Shown: positions 33,433-42,626, counted from the first letter of the stretch. The stretch: DNA of 64,000 nucleotides from Lentisphaerae bacterium GWF2_50_93 (GCA_001804815.1 MHBI01000089.1:1-64000), one strand, 5' to 3'. Translations and numbers: made by a program. The notes: a model not told the origin generated them from the sequence alone.

Positions 33433-34379
33433 CGCCGGCCCAGTTTTGTGAGCATCATGGTTGCCAGGCTTCTTATCCTGCCTGCGGCGGAGGATATTTT
33501 GTACTTGCCGGCTTCGTCGGGGAGATTATGCTCGGAAGTGGCTTCCATGCGTCCCGACAGTTTCTCCAGATCCTCTTTCAGTTCATTCCATGATGGATAG
33601 CGTCTGCTCTTATTCTTCTCCAGCATCCTGTTTATTGTCTTAACGCAGCGTTCCGAAAGATCCGGATTCCTGAATTTCAGGCTTACAGGCTGTCTGTTTT
33701 CCTGCATCGACATCAGTGTTTCAGGAGATTTATTATGGAAAGCTGGAAAACCCGCAAGGATTTCATAGAAGACGAGCCCGAGACAGTACATGTCCGAATG
33801 GAAATCCAGTTCCTTTTCTCCCCTGACTTGTTCAGGGCTCATATATTGCGGATTTCCCAGGATGACGCCTTTCAAGGTGTCTGTTAAATTCAGGGATCGT
33901 GATTTTGCAATTCCAAAATCCGTCAGCATGGGGCGCTTGTCCTTCGATATCAGTATTGTTTCCGGACACACGTTCCTGTGGATTATCATTTTGGTCTCCC
34001 ACGCATAATGCAGGGCGTCGGCCAGGGATGCGATCATGTCTGAGGCTTCATCCTCATTGAATTTCCCGTGCACTTTCAGATGTTTGTCCAGGAAGAGTCC
34101 TTCCTCGAATCTTGTAACTAAAAAAATATTTCCATCTTCCGCTTCTCCGGCCTTGTAGGCGGTCAGGATGTTCGGATGATGGAGTGCGGCCGTCAGTTTT
34201 GCGCCCTGCATGAATCTGTGGAAAGTATCGTTCTCGGAAATCATGTCGGCTGGAAGCATTCTGATCATTACCTGCTGGTTGAGGTTCGGATCGAATCCAA
34301 GGAAAATCTGTTCGCCCAGCCTTCCGATGCCGTGCTTTTCCAGAATCTCATATTCGTAACAGCTTAATTCCTGGTTCAT
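33429..34379 (-). CDS. Serine/threonine protein kinase-fold pseudokinase
   Basis: 316 residues, Hanks-type kinase fold over about 10-270 and a short C-terminal tail without a membrane helix. The fold markers DFG (LTDFGIAKS, D154) and SPEQ are kept. However, the VAIK lysine is Arg (VMIRML, R40), the helix-C Glu position is Gly (FMQGAKL, G59), and the catalytic loop HRDxKxxN reads HRNVCPET (D to N136, K to C138, N to T141). The Gly-rich loop is also degenerate. Catalysis is therefore very unlikely; a scaffold or nucleotide-sensing role fits better. It is divergent from the pseudopilin/CobN-like cluster and shares its upstream region. Confidence 0.88.
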   Translation of the reverse strand: MNQELSCYEYEILEKHGIGRLGEQIFLGFDPNLNQQVMIRMLPADMISENDTFHRFMQGAKLTAALHHPNILTAYKAGEAEDGNIFLVTRFEEGLFLDKHLKVHGKFNEDEASDMIASLADALHYAWETKMIIHRNVCPETILISKDKRPMLTDFGIAKSRSLNLTDTLKGVILGNPQYMSPEQVRGEKELDFHSDMYCLGLVFYEILAGFPAFHNKSPETLMSMQENRQPVSLKFRNPDLSERCVKTINRMLEKNKSRRYPSWNELKEDLEKLSGRMEATSEHNLPDEAGKYKISSAAGRIRSLATMMLTKLGRR

Positions 34380-34455
34380 AGTCTCTCTTGACAGATAACT
34401 TTGAATATTTCGTGCTCTTTTAGTATAATTCTAAACAATAATATAACAAGTCGAT

Positions 34456-34483
34456 TTGACAAATCTAATAAAACTAATAAAAT
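34456..34483 (+). promoter_or_regulatory. Sigma-70-like promoter of the first coiled-coil/pseudopilin module
   Basis: TTGACA (34456-34461), 16 bases, then TAAAAT (34478-34483). The block with its TAATAAAA-x-TAATAAA spacer is nearly repeated at 36209-36236 upstream of the paralogous module. Confidence 0.6.
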
Positions 34484-34529
34484 AAGCAATAGTGACAAGT
34501 TGAGATTAAAATGAATTAGGGGTTTTCAT

Positions 34530-35147
34530 ATGTCATCGTCTTTAAAAGAACTACGTGAAGTTACACGCAATCTGGCAGGCAGGAAGAAGCAATTTCAGAA
34601 GCTCCAGGAAGTGAATAAATATAAGGAGCAAATACGTCTCCATTCCGAGGCTGCTAGAAACAAAAATAAAATCCAGGCGGATCTGCAGTCTTCTGCCTAC
34701 ATCCATATTGAAAATTATTTTTCCAGGATACGCTTCGACTACATAGGATTGTCCATTCTTGTCGCCATAATTGCCGGAGAATGCTTCTATCTGCATGCCA
34801 ACGGAATAATAAACTCGCCGCTGCAGGGAGCTAAATACCAAGTCACTGTCTGCACAGAGGAAAGCAGCAACAGAGTCATCTCCGCCACGGTGGACAAGCT
34901 GATGCAGGAAGTAAAATCCAACAAGGGCAATCCTTCCCTTGCGCAGCTCTTCAACACTGTTAACCAGGATAAGATAAAAAGCTTCATGAGCGAGACGGAC
35001 AGCTTGGATTTGAAGACAATCGTCTACGTGAAGAATGAAGACTGCTATTATGCGAGTGCGTTGACTGACAAGGATAGGAATATCACCTTCAGGCTGAACC
35101 GGCTTGAAGGCGACTACAAGATAAGTTCAATAGACATCGAGGATTAA
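34530..35147 (+). CDS. Coiled-coil single-pass membrane protein, paralogue 1
   Basis: 205 residues, family not recognised. Residues 1-55 form a charged coiled coil (LKELREVTRNLAGRKKQFQK). The motif IENYFSRIRFDY (60-71) comes just before a transmembrane helix (about 71-89), and the remainder is an outer globular domain ending in short beta segments. A 209-residue paralogue at 36294 has the same layout, and each copy is followed directly by a pseudopilin. AGGGG precedes the ATG. It could be an assembly-platform-like or anchoring factor for the pseudopilins; that is inference from order only. Confidence 0.6.
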   Translation: MSSSLKELREVTRNLAGRKKQFQKLQEVNKYKEQIRLHSEAARNKNKIQADLQSSAYIHIENYFSRIRFDYIGLSILVAIIAGECFYLHANGIINSPLQGAKYQVTVCTEESSNRVISATVDKLMQEVKSNKGNPSLAQLFNTVNQDKIKSFMSETDSLDLKTIVYVKNEDCYYASALTDKDRNITFRLNRLEGDYKISSIDIED

Positions 35148-35198
35148 TTTCAGGCCGCCTGAAATTAATATTAAGTAATAAGGCAATAGGGAGTTAGA

Positions 35199-36125
35199 AT
35201 GAAAACAGGAAACAGGAAGTCGGAAATCAAAAATGGATTCACTCTCATCGAACTGCTGGTGGTGATTGGGATAATATTCATCCTTATAGGGATACTCCTC
35301 CCGGCAATTTACATGGCGAAGAAGAAGTCCAAGGGCACTCTATGCATGGCCAATATGAAGCAGATAGCAGTAGGATTCACCATGTATGCCGATGATTATG
35401 CGGGATACATGGTCGCCGGAAGGATGCCGAGTGGTGTGTATGACGTGGGGAATGGCATGAAGTTCAAGCCAAGATGGTATGCCCAGATCGGAGTCTCCGC
35501 GAAATTCTATGCGTTCAGCACCCCGGATCCGCTTGCGGCCGGTGACAACACACAGCGGGTCGACAACAAGATATTCGTATGTCCCCAGCCCGATCCTGTC
35601 ACAGGACTTGACAGGGACAACGGAAGAAATTATTCATATGGTTATAACTTCCAGTTCCTTGGAAATTCCAGGTTGAACAGTGCGACTTCCAAGTATATAA
35701 GCTGGCCGCGCAAGATAAGTTCAATCAAGAATCTCGACAGTACCGTTGTCTTTGCCGACTGCATGGGGACCGCCGCTGGAAAAGCTGCTTCGGCGAGACA
35801 GCCTTATGATGCCGTCCTGCAGGGCGGGACGGCGAATGGCGACAGCAAGATCGGAAATCATGCCTGGGCCCTTGATCCGCCGAGGCTTGTCGCCGGAAGC
35901 AGCGACTATTGCAACGACAGTTCACGTGCTCCCGCCAGCCGTTCAGCTCCATATGCCGTACATTCAAAACTTGCGAACATCGCATTCCTGGACGGACATG
36001 TCGATGTGCTCAGCCTGCAGGATCTCGGATACAACGTCAAGGCTGACGGCGCGGTGGATGTCAACGGCACAAATAAAATGTTCTCCGGTACAGCCAACGA
36101 CGACGATCCTCCTGCAATTAATTAG
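35199..36125 (+). CDS. Type II pseudopilin-like protein with H-x9-DG motif (1)
   Basis: 308 residues. A short leader is followed by the prepilin-peptidase site NG/FTLIELLVVIGII (G13-F14, with Glu at +5) and a long hydrophobic helix, then the family-typical CMANMKQIAVGFTMYADDY. A large outer domain ends in HSKLANIAFLDGHV, the H-x9-DG motif. This kind is abundant in Planctomycetes, Verrucomicrobia and Lentisphaerae, where members may be pseudopilins or surface proteins. GGGAG lies before the ATG. No secretion ATPase or peptidase gene is nearby, so those must be encoded elsewhere. Confidence 0.88.
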   Translation: MKTGNRKSEIKNGFTLIELLVVIGIIFILIGILLPAIYMAKKKSKGTLCMANMKQIAVGFTMYADDYAGYMVAGRMPSGVYDVGNGMKFKPRWYAQIGVSAKFYAFSTPDPLAAGDNTQRVDNKIFVCPQPDPVTGLDRDNGRNYSYGYNFQFLGNSRLNSATSKYISWPRKISSIKNLDSTVVFADCMGTAAGKAASARQPYDAVLQGGTANGDSKIGNHAWALDPPRLVAGSSDYCNDSSRAPASRSAPYAVHSKLANIAFLDGHVDVLSLQDLGYNVKADGAVDVNGTNKMFSGTANDDDPPAIN

Positions 36126-36208
36126 CTCTGGTATCGCTACTTTCCTACTGCAATATTCTTCTATAAAATTTCTGGATTAAAAAAAACTTATAAATTCGTT
36201 ATTATTGC

Positions 36209-36236
36209 TTGACAATATTAATAAAATTAATAAATT
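36209..36236 (+). promoter_or_regulatory. Sigma-70-like promoter of the second module
   Basis: TTGACA (36209-36214), 16 bases, TAAATT (36231-36236). The AT-rich spacer with two TAATAAA-like units matches that at 34456-34483, suggesting duplication of promoter plus gene pair. Confidence 0.6.
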
Positions 36237-36293
36237 GACCAATAATAATAAAATAATTATATCTGTTAGGCTTAGGAAAAGGATAGTTCTACA

Positions 36294-36923
36294 TTGAAAA
36301 CATTAAATGACATGAGGTCGCTTTCAAAGGAGATAGAGGCCAAACGGCAACAGCAGGACAGAGCGAAGGAAGAAGAAACGTTGAAGGAATATAGGCATCT
36401 CCATGGTGAGGCCGAAAAGAAGAAGAAGCAAATTCTAGACGTCATTCATGCATCCAGGCATGTAAAAGTTGAGAATTTCCTCAGTCGCGTCAGATATGAA
36501 TATGCGATTATCTTTTTCTGCACCGCCTCTATATGTGTGTCACTATGGATGTGCAGTGATCTGATTTTGAATGGGAAAGATCTTTTCAGGGCGCCGGCCA
36601 CGAAGGTTCTTCCTCCTGGTTCCAGTGCGTCTGCCGACGTGGGCGATCAGCTCCACAAGATACTCGATGGCGTCAAGTTTGCCGACCTCATGAATTCCGA
36701 CAAGCTGTCCCTGGGAAATGTTTCAGGTCCGCGGAAGAATGAAATTTACGGGAACCTTAACCTCATATCGGGCCAGCCGTTTACTGTCAGCACGATAGTT
36801 CAACGCCGTGATCCTGAAAGCTATTCGGCCTTCTGTAATTTTGACAATGCCGGCGGATACATAATTGAACTCGCAAGATCGGAAAAAGGATTCTCAATAA
36901 TTAAAGTTGATTCTGATAATTAA
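36294..36923 (+). CDS. Coiled-coil single-pass membrane protein, paralogue 2
   Basis: 209 residues. An N-terminal Lys/Glu/Gln-rich coiled coil (about 5-50) is followed by VENFLSRVRYEY just before one transmembrane helix (about 70-88) and then an outer domain. The pre-membrane motif ENxxSRhRxxY is shared with the protein at 34530-35147; the outer domains have diverged strongly. The upstream-most start is TTG at 36294 with AAAGGA about 9 bases ahead; ATG at 36312 is the alternative. It is followed 18 bases later by a pseudopilin gene. Confidence 0.58.
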   Translation: MKTLNDMRSLSKEIEAKRQQQDRAKEEETLKEYRHLHGEAEKKKKQILDVIHASRHVKVENFLSRVRYEYAIIFFCTASICVSLWMCSDLILNGKDLFRAPATKVLPPGSSASADVGDQLHKILDGVKFADLMNSDKLSLGNVSGPRKNEIYGNLNLISGQPFTVSTIVQRRDPESYSAFCNFDNAGGYIIELARSEKGFSIIKVDSDN

Positions 36924-36941
36924 AGGTGAAAGGATATTATT

Positions 36942-37880
36942 ATGTCTAGGTCGGGGAAATTATTCACGCTTGTTGAACTCCTCGTGGTGATTGCGATAAT
37001 AGGAATAATGGCCGGACTTCTCCTGCCGGTGCTCAGCAAGTCCAAGGCGAAGGCGAAAGGAACTGCCTGCATGTCCAATTTGAAACAGATTGGAATTGCT
37101 CTTGTCGGCTACCAGAATGACAACAGCGAACGAGTCGTCCCATCTTATAACATGAGTGGAACATCAGTCACGGTAGCGGACGGCTGGGCTCCCATACTCG
37201 ACCGCGACAACTATATTACAGGTGAGAAAGACAGGCCGGACAGCAATGTCTTCTACTGTCCGGATGCAGCGGATGTGAATGGATGGCTGACCGGGAACAC
37301 GGGTCTTAATGACGGGACATACAGGAATGCGGACGGCTGGTGTCCCTGGCCTCTATCCAAATCAGGTTCAACCAACGTCGGTGTCACGATTCCCGCACGC
37401 AGCTTCAATAAGATTATAAATGTCGCCTATTGGATGAATGCCAGCAACCCGACAGGTACCGCCAGTACTGGCGACTACCAGGACATGTATTATTCAGGTT
37501 CGGCGGGATGGACGGGAACATGCACCGGTACGACTCCAAGCTCCACTATTACAATAGCTCCGACGAGGATCACCTCTTTCAAGGCCCCTTCAAAACTCAT
37601 TGCCATAGCGGATGGAATATATGCCGGACGGCAGAACAGATCATGTTATGGAGTTCAGTACCGCAGGGTCGGGTTCCGACATCCCGGAGGACCTAACAGA
37701 TCCAGCAATGTGCTCTGTGCAGACGGACACGCTGACACCATCAGGAGCGGTGACTTCCCTGTGACATCCGGTGCAATAAAATCTGATGGCAGTTCATTGT
37801 CCAACGCTGAGATACGAAGGACTAACGAGTCATTCACCTGCTATTCGAATCCCGATGCGGAAATGGCGAAACTTCCATGA
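36942..37880 (+). CDS. Type II pseudopilin-like protein (2), coupled to the CobN-like gene
   Basis: 312 residues with an N-terminal LFTLVELLVVIAII helix, ACMSNLKQIGIALVGYQND, and a C-terminal HPGGPNRSSNVLCADGHAD, an H/DG variant. Odd point: the residue before the Phe of the cleavage site is Leu, not the Gly that prepilin peptidases normally require, so the leader may not be removed. AAAGGA lies before the ATG. Its stop overlaps the next start as ATGA (37877-37880), so it is translationally coupled to the CobN-like protein. Confidence 0.85.
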   Translation: MSRSGKLFTLVELLVVIAIIGIMAGLLLPVLSKSKAKAKGTACMSNLKQIGIALVGYQNDNSERVVPSYNMSGTSVTVADGWAPILDRDNYITGEKDRPDSNVFYCPDAADVNGWLTGNTGLNDGTYRNADGWCPWPLSKSGSTNVGVTIPARSFNKIINVAYWMNASNPTGTASTGDYQDMYYSGSAGWTGTCTGTTPSSTITIAPTRITSFKAPSKLIAIADGIYAGRQNRSCYGVQYRRVGFRHPGGPNRSSNVLCADGHADTIRSGDFPVTSGAIKSDGSSLSNAEIRRTNESFTCYSNPDAEMAKLP

Positions 37881-40800
37881 ATACTAGGGCTACATTCCAT
37901 TCGAAGTTGAAAATTCTGCTTGTGCATGCCTGTGTATGCCTTTCTTTTCTCGCCTTTGGCCTGGATGCTGACAAGAAGCCGTACTTTGGATTTGTAGGTC
38001 TCCACGGCGGAATGTTTGAGTCTTTCTCCGAATACGCCAAACCTTTAGGAGTACAGGTTGAATACATCAACGACGAGGAGATCGTCGCCAGGAAGGCGGA
38101 CTTCTCGAAATACGATGCCGTCTTCCTCCAGCATTCGCGACAGGATGCCAGGGACCAGTACACTGAACTGCTCAGGATTGCCAGGGGAAAAAATCCAAAG
38201 TTCAGGGCATATCCTTGTTCCGGCGACGGATCCTGGGCGCTGCTGATGCCGGCGATGGCGAAGGATGGAACATTTGTCAATGACGACGAGCTGAAGAAAT
38301 ACTACAATTCCAACAAGGAGAACCTCCGCAGGTTCCTGGTCTACGCGCTTGTCAAATGTTGTGGCAGGGATATGAAGATCGAGCCGCCTGTGGATCCCGA
38401 AGCACCTCTTGTATACCATCCTGACAAGCCTGATGGTTTTTCGGACATCAAAAGTTTTCTTGACTGGGCTTCTAAAAAACGCGACATATCGAAGATGGAG
38501 CGCGTGATTGTCCTAGCCCACTCAAATCACCTGATATTCCAGCAGCCTGAGGTCGTAGACGCTCTTATCAGGGAATTCGAGAAGCGAGGCGTTCTCGCAA
38601 TTGGGCTGACCGACGGGAAAAATGGCTATGAGGAAAGGGAGTTGGAGTTCAAGCCAGGACTCGTCGTCCACACCTGCCATGGCAGCGAATCCCCTGAGAC
38701 CAGGAAGAAACTCGACGTCCCCCATATCTCATCGCTCTTCAACAAAGGGCAGTCCATGGAAGAATATCTCAATCCATCAAACATGCTTGGACTGAACAAT
38801 GGACGCGCCCACCAGATCATCACGCAGGAATGCATTGGCGGAACACAGCCGCTCTTCGTATCCGCAACCATCAAGGGGGGAGGAAGCGAAGAGGCGCTGA
38901 CTCCTGTTCAGGAACGCGTCGGTCATCTGGCCGACAGGGCCTGCGCCATGCTGAAACTCCGCAGTGTGCCGGCACCATCACGCAAGGTCGCCTTCATTTA
39001 TTATGACCGGGAGATGGGCAAGTCGGAACTTATGCGTGGTACTCCTACAGGCATGAACATGAACGCGCCCCGCAGCATGGTTGAAGTCCTCAAAAGACTT
39101 TCTGCCGAAGGATATGGCGTGAAGGATGCCCCCCGGAATGAGGATGAACTGCTTTCCAGGATGAAGGATCATGGACGCCAGGTCGGGATATGGAATCCGG
39201 CTGTACTCGACAGGCTCGCACGCAGCGGCAAGGCAATACTGCTTCCTGTGGAGACTTACAGGAAATGGTATGATGAGAAGGTTCCGGAAATCAGGCGCAA
39301 GGAACTTGAACATCAGTGGGGGCCACCTCCTGGAGATTTCCTCGTCTGGGAGAACGAAGGGAAGAAATATATTGTCATACCGCGTCTGGACATGGGGAAC
39401 GTCATTCTTCTCCCGCAGCCCCTGAGGGGTGAGGCGCAATCGGTTACTGCTCTTGCAGTGCAGACCCATGACAAGCTTACTCCGCCACCTCATAACTATC
39501 TTGCCACATACTTCTGGTTGCAGGAAGGATTCCCGGCAGACGCGATCGTACATTTTGGCACGCACGGTTCCGAGTTTTTTCTTCCTGGAAAAGCAGATGC
39601 CCTTGTCAGTACGGACTGGTGCGACATAATCATTGGAAGGCTTCCCAACATAGGCGTCTGGATAATCAACAACCTTGGAGAGTCGGTCCCGTTGAGACGC
39701 CGGACTTACGCGACGATTGTCGACCATCTTACCCCTCCTCTTGTCGAAGCTGAACTTTCCGATGACCTGAAGAATCTCCAGTCCGACATCGAGAAATGGA
39801 CTCGTGTCGAGGAAGGAGCCCTCAAGGATAAGTTCGCCAAGTCCATCGGAGAACAGGTTATAAAGTTGGATCTGGCAAAGGATCTCAAGCTTGATCTTTC
39901 AGGAGGACGCCTGCCGACACTGAAGGAGATCGAGGCCGTTGAAACCCATCTTGAAACAATAGCAAATGAATCGGTTCCGGTCTCACTCCACATATTTGGA
40001 CAGGTGCCTTCAAAAGAACAGCTGATACCATATTACGTGCGCTGCGCCGGAAATAAATTCCTCGATGCTGTAGGAAAGTTGCTGTCTCCTGAAAACGGGT
40101 TGGACCGAGAGATGGTCATAAGGAAAAAAGGGGAGAGTGCAATACGCCTTGTGGTTGAGAAGGGGCTTTCCCCTGAGGAATCGCTTAAATCCATCGGCGC
40201 GGCAGTTCCGGATGATGGCCTGCCGAAACTATTGAAAGAGACTTTCGCAATGATTGTCCAGCTCAATGCAGATCTACGGAATACCGGCAATGAGTTCTCC
40301 GGACTGATGGCCGCCCTTGGTGGACGTTTTGTTGTCCCGGGTCCCGGCAACAGTCCCGACAGGAATCCTGGCTCCGTGCCAACCGGGCGCAATATGTTCG
40401 TCGTGAATCCGGAAGAGATACCCACTCCGCAGTCATGGGAGATTGGAAAGCAGCTCATTGATGATCTCCTTAAAGGTGAATTTGAGAAGAACGGCAGATA
40501 TCCCAACAAGGTAGCATTCAGTCTTGGTCCTATGTCCACCTACAGGGATTTCGGAGTTATCGAATCCCAGATACTCTATCTCATGGGAGTGCGTCCCGTG
40601 TGGGATGCCAAGAGGGTCGTAGGCTCCGTAGAACTGATTCCGGCAAAGGAACTCGGACGTCCCCGCGTCGACGTCTTCATCCAGCTTAGAGGACTCTATC
40701 GCGACCAGCTTCCCACAAGGATGCAGCTTATCGACAAGGCGATAAGGTTGATCTCAAATATTGATGAACCCGGTAATACTGTAAGGGAAAATACGCTTAA

Positions 40801-41974
40801 GGTAAAAGACGAACTTCTCCAGAGTGGAATGGAGCCGGCCAAGGCGGAATACTCATCTGTTGCCAGAATGTTCGGCATGCCTCCGGGGCAGATGGGATCA
40901 AGCTGGTACTATTACCTGGTACAGAAGACCGGCGAGTGGAACTCCCGCGAGGATCTCATGCGCACCTATCTTGAACACAGCCGCAGCCTCTACACCGAGA
41001 ACCATTGGGGCGAAGAGGCTCCGGAGTCATACAGGCAGGCAATCCAAGGTTCCGAGATAGTCATAAGAAGCTGGGCCGATAGCGTCTCCAGTCCGCTCTC
41101 CAACAAGTATACCTGGTACATCGACGGCAGTCTTTCTATGGCCATCAAGCAACTTACCGGAAAGGAACCAAAATATTATTTCGCCGATGTCCGTGATCCC
41201 TCCAAGGTCAGGATGGTCACCGCCGAAGACGCCATCAACACCGACTTCCATGTCCGCCTCTTCAACCGCAAATGGATCGAAGGCATGATGAAGGAAGGCT
41301 ACGCCGGTGCCGACCAAGTCAAGACGAATGTTTCAAACATGCTGGGATGGAAGATAATGAGGGAAGGCTCAATCAGGGACGACCAGTGGAATGAAGTCGT
41401 CGACGTATATGTCCACGACAGCAAGAAGCTGCACGTCAGGGAATGGTTCGACAAGGAGAATCCGCACGCCTTCCAGAATCTCGTCCACATGCTCATGGAG
41501 GCTTCGAGGAAGGAATATTGGAATGCCGATGCGGCGACATTGAAGGAACTTGCGCAGGAATACGCCAGATCCGTTGTGAAATATGGCCCTGACGGCGGAA
41601 TCCGTACCGGTGGCAACAATTCTTTCGAGAAGTTCCTGGAGGACAAGCTTTCCGCTCCGGGTGACGCCAATCTGCTTGCCGACTACAAGGCGGCCATGGA
41701 CAAGGAGAACGTAGTTCAGAACCAGCAGCAGAATGCATCTTCGACAGCGCAGGTTCAGCCCGATCCTGCGACCGATACTGCAAAAAAAACTGAACAGCAG
41801 GCGCAGGATCAGCTTAAAACCGAACAGATAAAGGGAAAGGAGCTGGCCGTAAAGAAGCAGACACTTCTGGAACAATTGGACAGATATAAGTTCCTGCTTA
41901 TTCCCGTTCTCTTCATGTTCGTCGCACTGGTGCTGGGTTTCAAATTACGGCAGGGCGCACCGAAACTTCAATAG
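37877..41974 (+). CDS. Secreted, membrane-anchored CobN/ChlH-like chelatase (HmuS-like)
   Basis: 1365 residues of the CobN/Mg-chelatase H superfamily. An N-terminal signal helix covers about 10-29. The core motif HFGTHGSEFFLPGKAD lies about 559-574, followed by GRLPNIGVWIINNLGESVPL and the HLTPP segment. A Gln/Ala-rich linker (about 1270-1320) and one C-terminal transmembrane helix (about 1338-1358) end the protein. The core should therefore lie outside the cytoplasm. Cytosolic CobN lacks these anchors and works with the ATPases CobS/CobT, absent here. The following channel and DUF2149-like genes match the hmuS-hmuU-hmuV arrangement linked to haem acquisition in Bacteroidetes, so removal of metal from a tetrapyrrole is more likely than B12 synthesis. 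This is inference. Confidence 0.85.
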   Translation: MNTRATFHSKLKILLVHACVCLSFLAFGLDADKKPYFGFVGLHGGMFESFSEYAKPLGVQVEYINDEEIVARKADFSKYDAVFLQHSRQDARDQYTELLRIARGKNPKFRAYPCSGDGSWALLMPAMAKDGTFVNDDELKKYYNSNKENLRRFLVYALVKCCGRDMKIEPPVDPEAPLVYHPDKPDGFSDIKSFLDWASKKRDISKMERVIVLAHSNHLIFQQPEVVDALIREFEKRGVLAIGLTDGKNGYEERELEFKPGLVVHTCHGSESPETRKKLDVPHISSLFNKGQSMEEYLNPSNMLGLNNGRAHQIITQECIGGTQPLFVSATIKGGGSEEALTPVQERVGHLADRACAMLKLRSVPAPSRKVAFIYYDREMGKSELMRGTPTGMNMNAPRSMVEVLKRLSAEGYGVKDAPRNEDELLSRMKDHGRQVGIWNPAVLDRLARSGKAILLPVETYRKWYDEKVPEIRRKELEHQWGPPPGDFLVWENEGKKYIVIPRLDMGNVILLPQPLRGEAQSVTALAVQTHDKLTPPPHNYLATYFWLQEGFPADAIVHFGTHGSEFFLPGKADALVSTDWCDIIIGRLPNIGVWIINNLGESVPLRRRTYATIVDHLTPPLVEAELSDDLKNLQSDIEKWTRVEEGALKDKFAKSIGEQVIKLDLAKDLKLDLSGGRLPTLKEIEAVETHLETIANESVPVSLHIFGQVPSKEQLIPYYVRCAGNKFLDAVGKLLSPENGLDREMVIRKKGESAIRLVVEKGLSPEESLKSIGAAVPDDGLPKLLKETFAMIVQLNADLRNTGNEFSGLMAALGGRFVVPGPGNSPDRNPGSVPTGRNMFVVNPEEIPTPQSWEIGKQLIDDLLKGEFEKNGRYPNKVAFSLGPMSTYRDFGVIESQILYLMGVRPVWDAKRVVGSVELIPAKELGRPRVDVFIQLRGLYRDQLPTRMQLIDKAIRLISNIDEPGNTVRENTLKVKDELLQSGMEPAKAEYSSVARMFGMPPGQMGSSWYYYLVQKTGEWNSREDLMRTYLEHSRSLYTENHWGEEAPESYRQAIQGSEIVIRSWADSVSSPLSNKYTWYIDGSLSMAIKQLTGKEPKYYFADVRDPSKVRMVTAEDAINTDFHVRLFNRKWIEGMMKEGYAGADQVKTNVSNMLGWKIMREGSIRDDQWNEVVDVYVHDSKKLHVREWFDKENPHAFQNLVHMLMEASRKEYWNADAATLKELAQEYARSVVKYGPDGGIRTGGNNSFEKFLEDKLSAPGDANLLADYKAAMDKENVVQNQQQNASSTAQVQPDPATDTAKKTEQQAQDQLKTEQIKGKELAVKKQTLLEQLDRYKFLLIPVLFMFVALVLGFKLRQGAPKLQ

Positions 41975-41984
41975 ATAGGAATCC

Positions 41985-42626
41985 ATGTTTATGTTTTCAT
42001 TTAATACAGAAATCCTGATAATCATTTCCAGAATACTCATCATACCGGTCTTTGCCATGCTCTTTGTCCTTCTTATTTGGGCTTTTCTCGAATTAGGAGG
42101 GTACGCTAGGGAATGCATTGAACGCAGGAGGAATAAGCGCAACTGGACGGCGTTTGTAGAAAAGCTTATTGCTGCAAAGGACGAGGATACGTTACAAGTC
42201 GCCAGAAGTTTCTTCGACAGGACCGAGTATCCAGGCTTCGTATCTGTCTTTGCAGCGAAGGGGGCTCATCTTGTAAACGATACAGAACACCTTGGCAAGA
42301 CTGTTGCCGACATCGAGATAGAGGCGTCGCATGGCCATCAGCGCATGAACCTTGGAATAAGGCTCGGACCTGCACTTGGTCTAATTGGCACTCTCATCCC
42401 TATGGGGCCCGCGCTTCTCGGTCTTTCAGCAGGGAATGTCGCTTCAATCGCAGGAAACCTTGCCGCTGCCTTCGGCACGACCATACTGGGTCTCGGAGTC
42501 AGCACCATCTGTTATTTCATATCAATCGGACGTCGGCACTGGTATGCCAAGGACCTATCAGACATCGAGTATGTCTATCATTTCCTGTCAAAGGAAGGAG
42601 TGCATGATGCAGGACAGAAAGATTAA
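41985..42626 (+). CDS. MotA/TolQ/ExbB family proton channel (HmuU-like)
   Basis: 213 residues. An N-terminal membrane helix (about 7-35) is followed by a cytoplasmic loop and then two helices containing RLGPALGLIGTLIPMGPALL and AGNLAAAFGTTILGLGVSTI, the diagnostic ExbB/TolQ pore segments. It conducts protons to power a partner protein. Here the partner is probably the small membrane protein that follows or the CobN-like protein, since no ExbD/TolR or TonB gene is near. AGGA lies before the ATG, 10 bases after the chelatase stop. Confidence 0.88.
   Translation: MFMFSFNTEILIIISRILIIPVFAMLFVLLIWAFLELGGYARECIERRRNKRNWTAFVEKLIAAKDEDTLQVARSFFDRTEYPGFVSVFAAKGAHLVNDTEHLGKTVADIEIEASHGHQRMNLGIRLGPALGLIGTLIPMGPALLGLSAGNVASIAGNLAAAFGTTILGLGVSTICYFISIGRRHWYAKDLSDIEYVYHFLSKEGVHDAGQKD

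Noticed and set aside
33429..34379. Active serine/threonine kinase
   Set aside because: The catalytic Asp and both key Lys positions are replaced.
37877..41974. CobN of cobalamin biosynthesis
   Set aside because: The signal peptide, C-terminal membrane anchor, missing CobS/CobT and the ExbB-like/DUF2149-like neighbours argue for the exported HmuS-like class.
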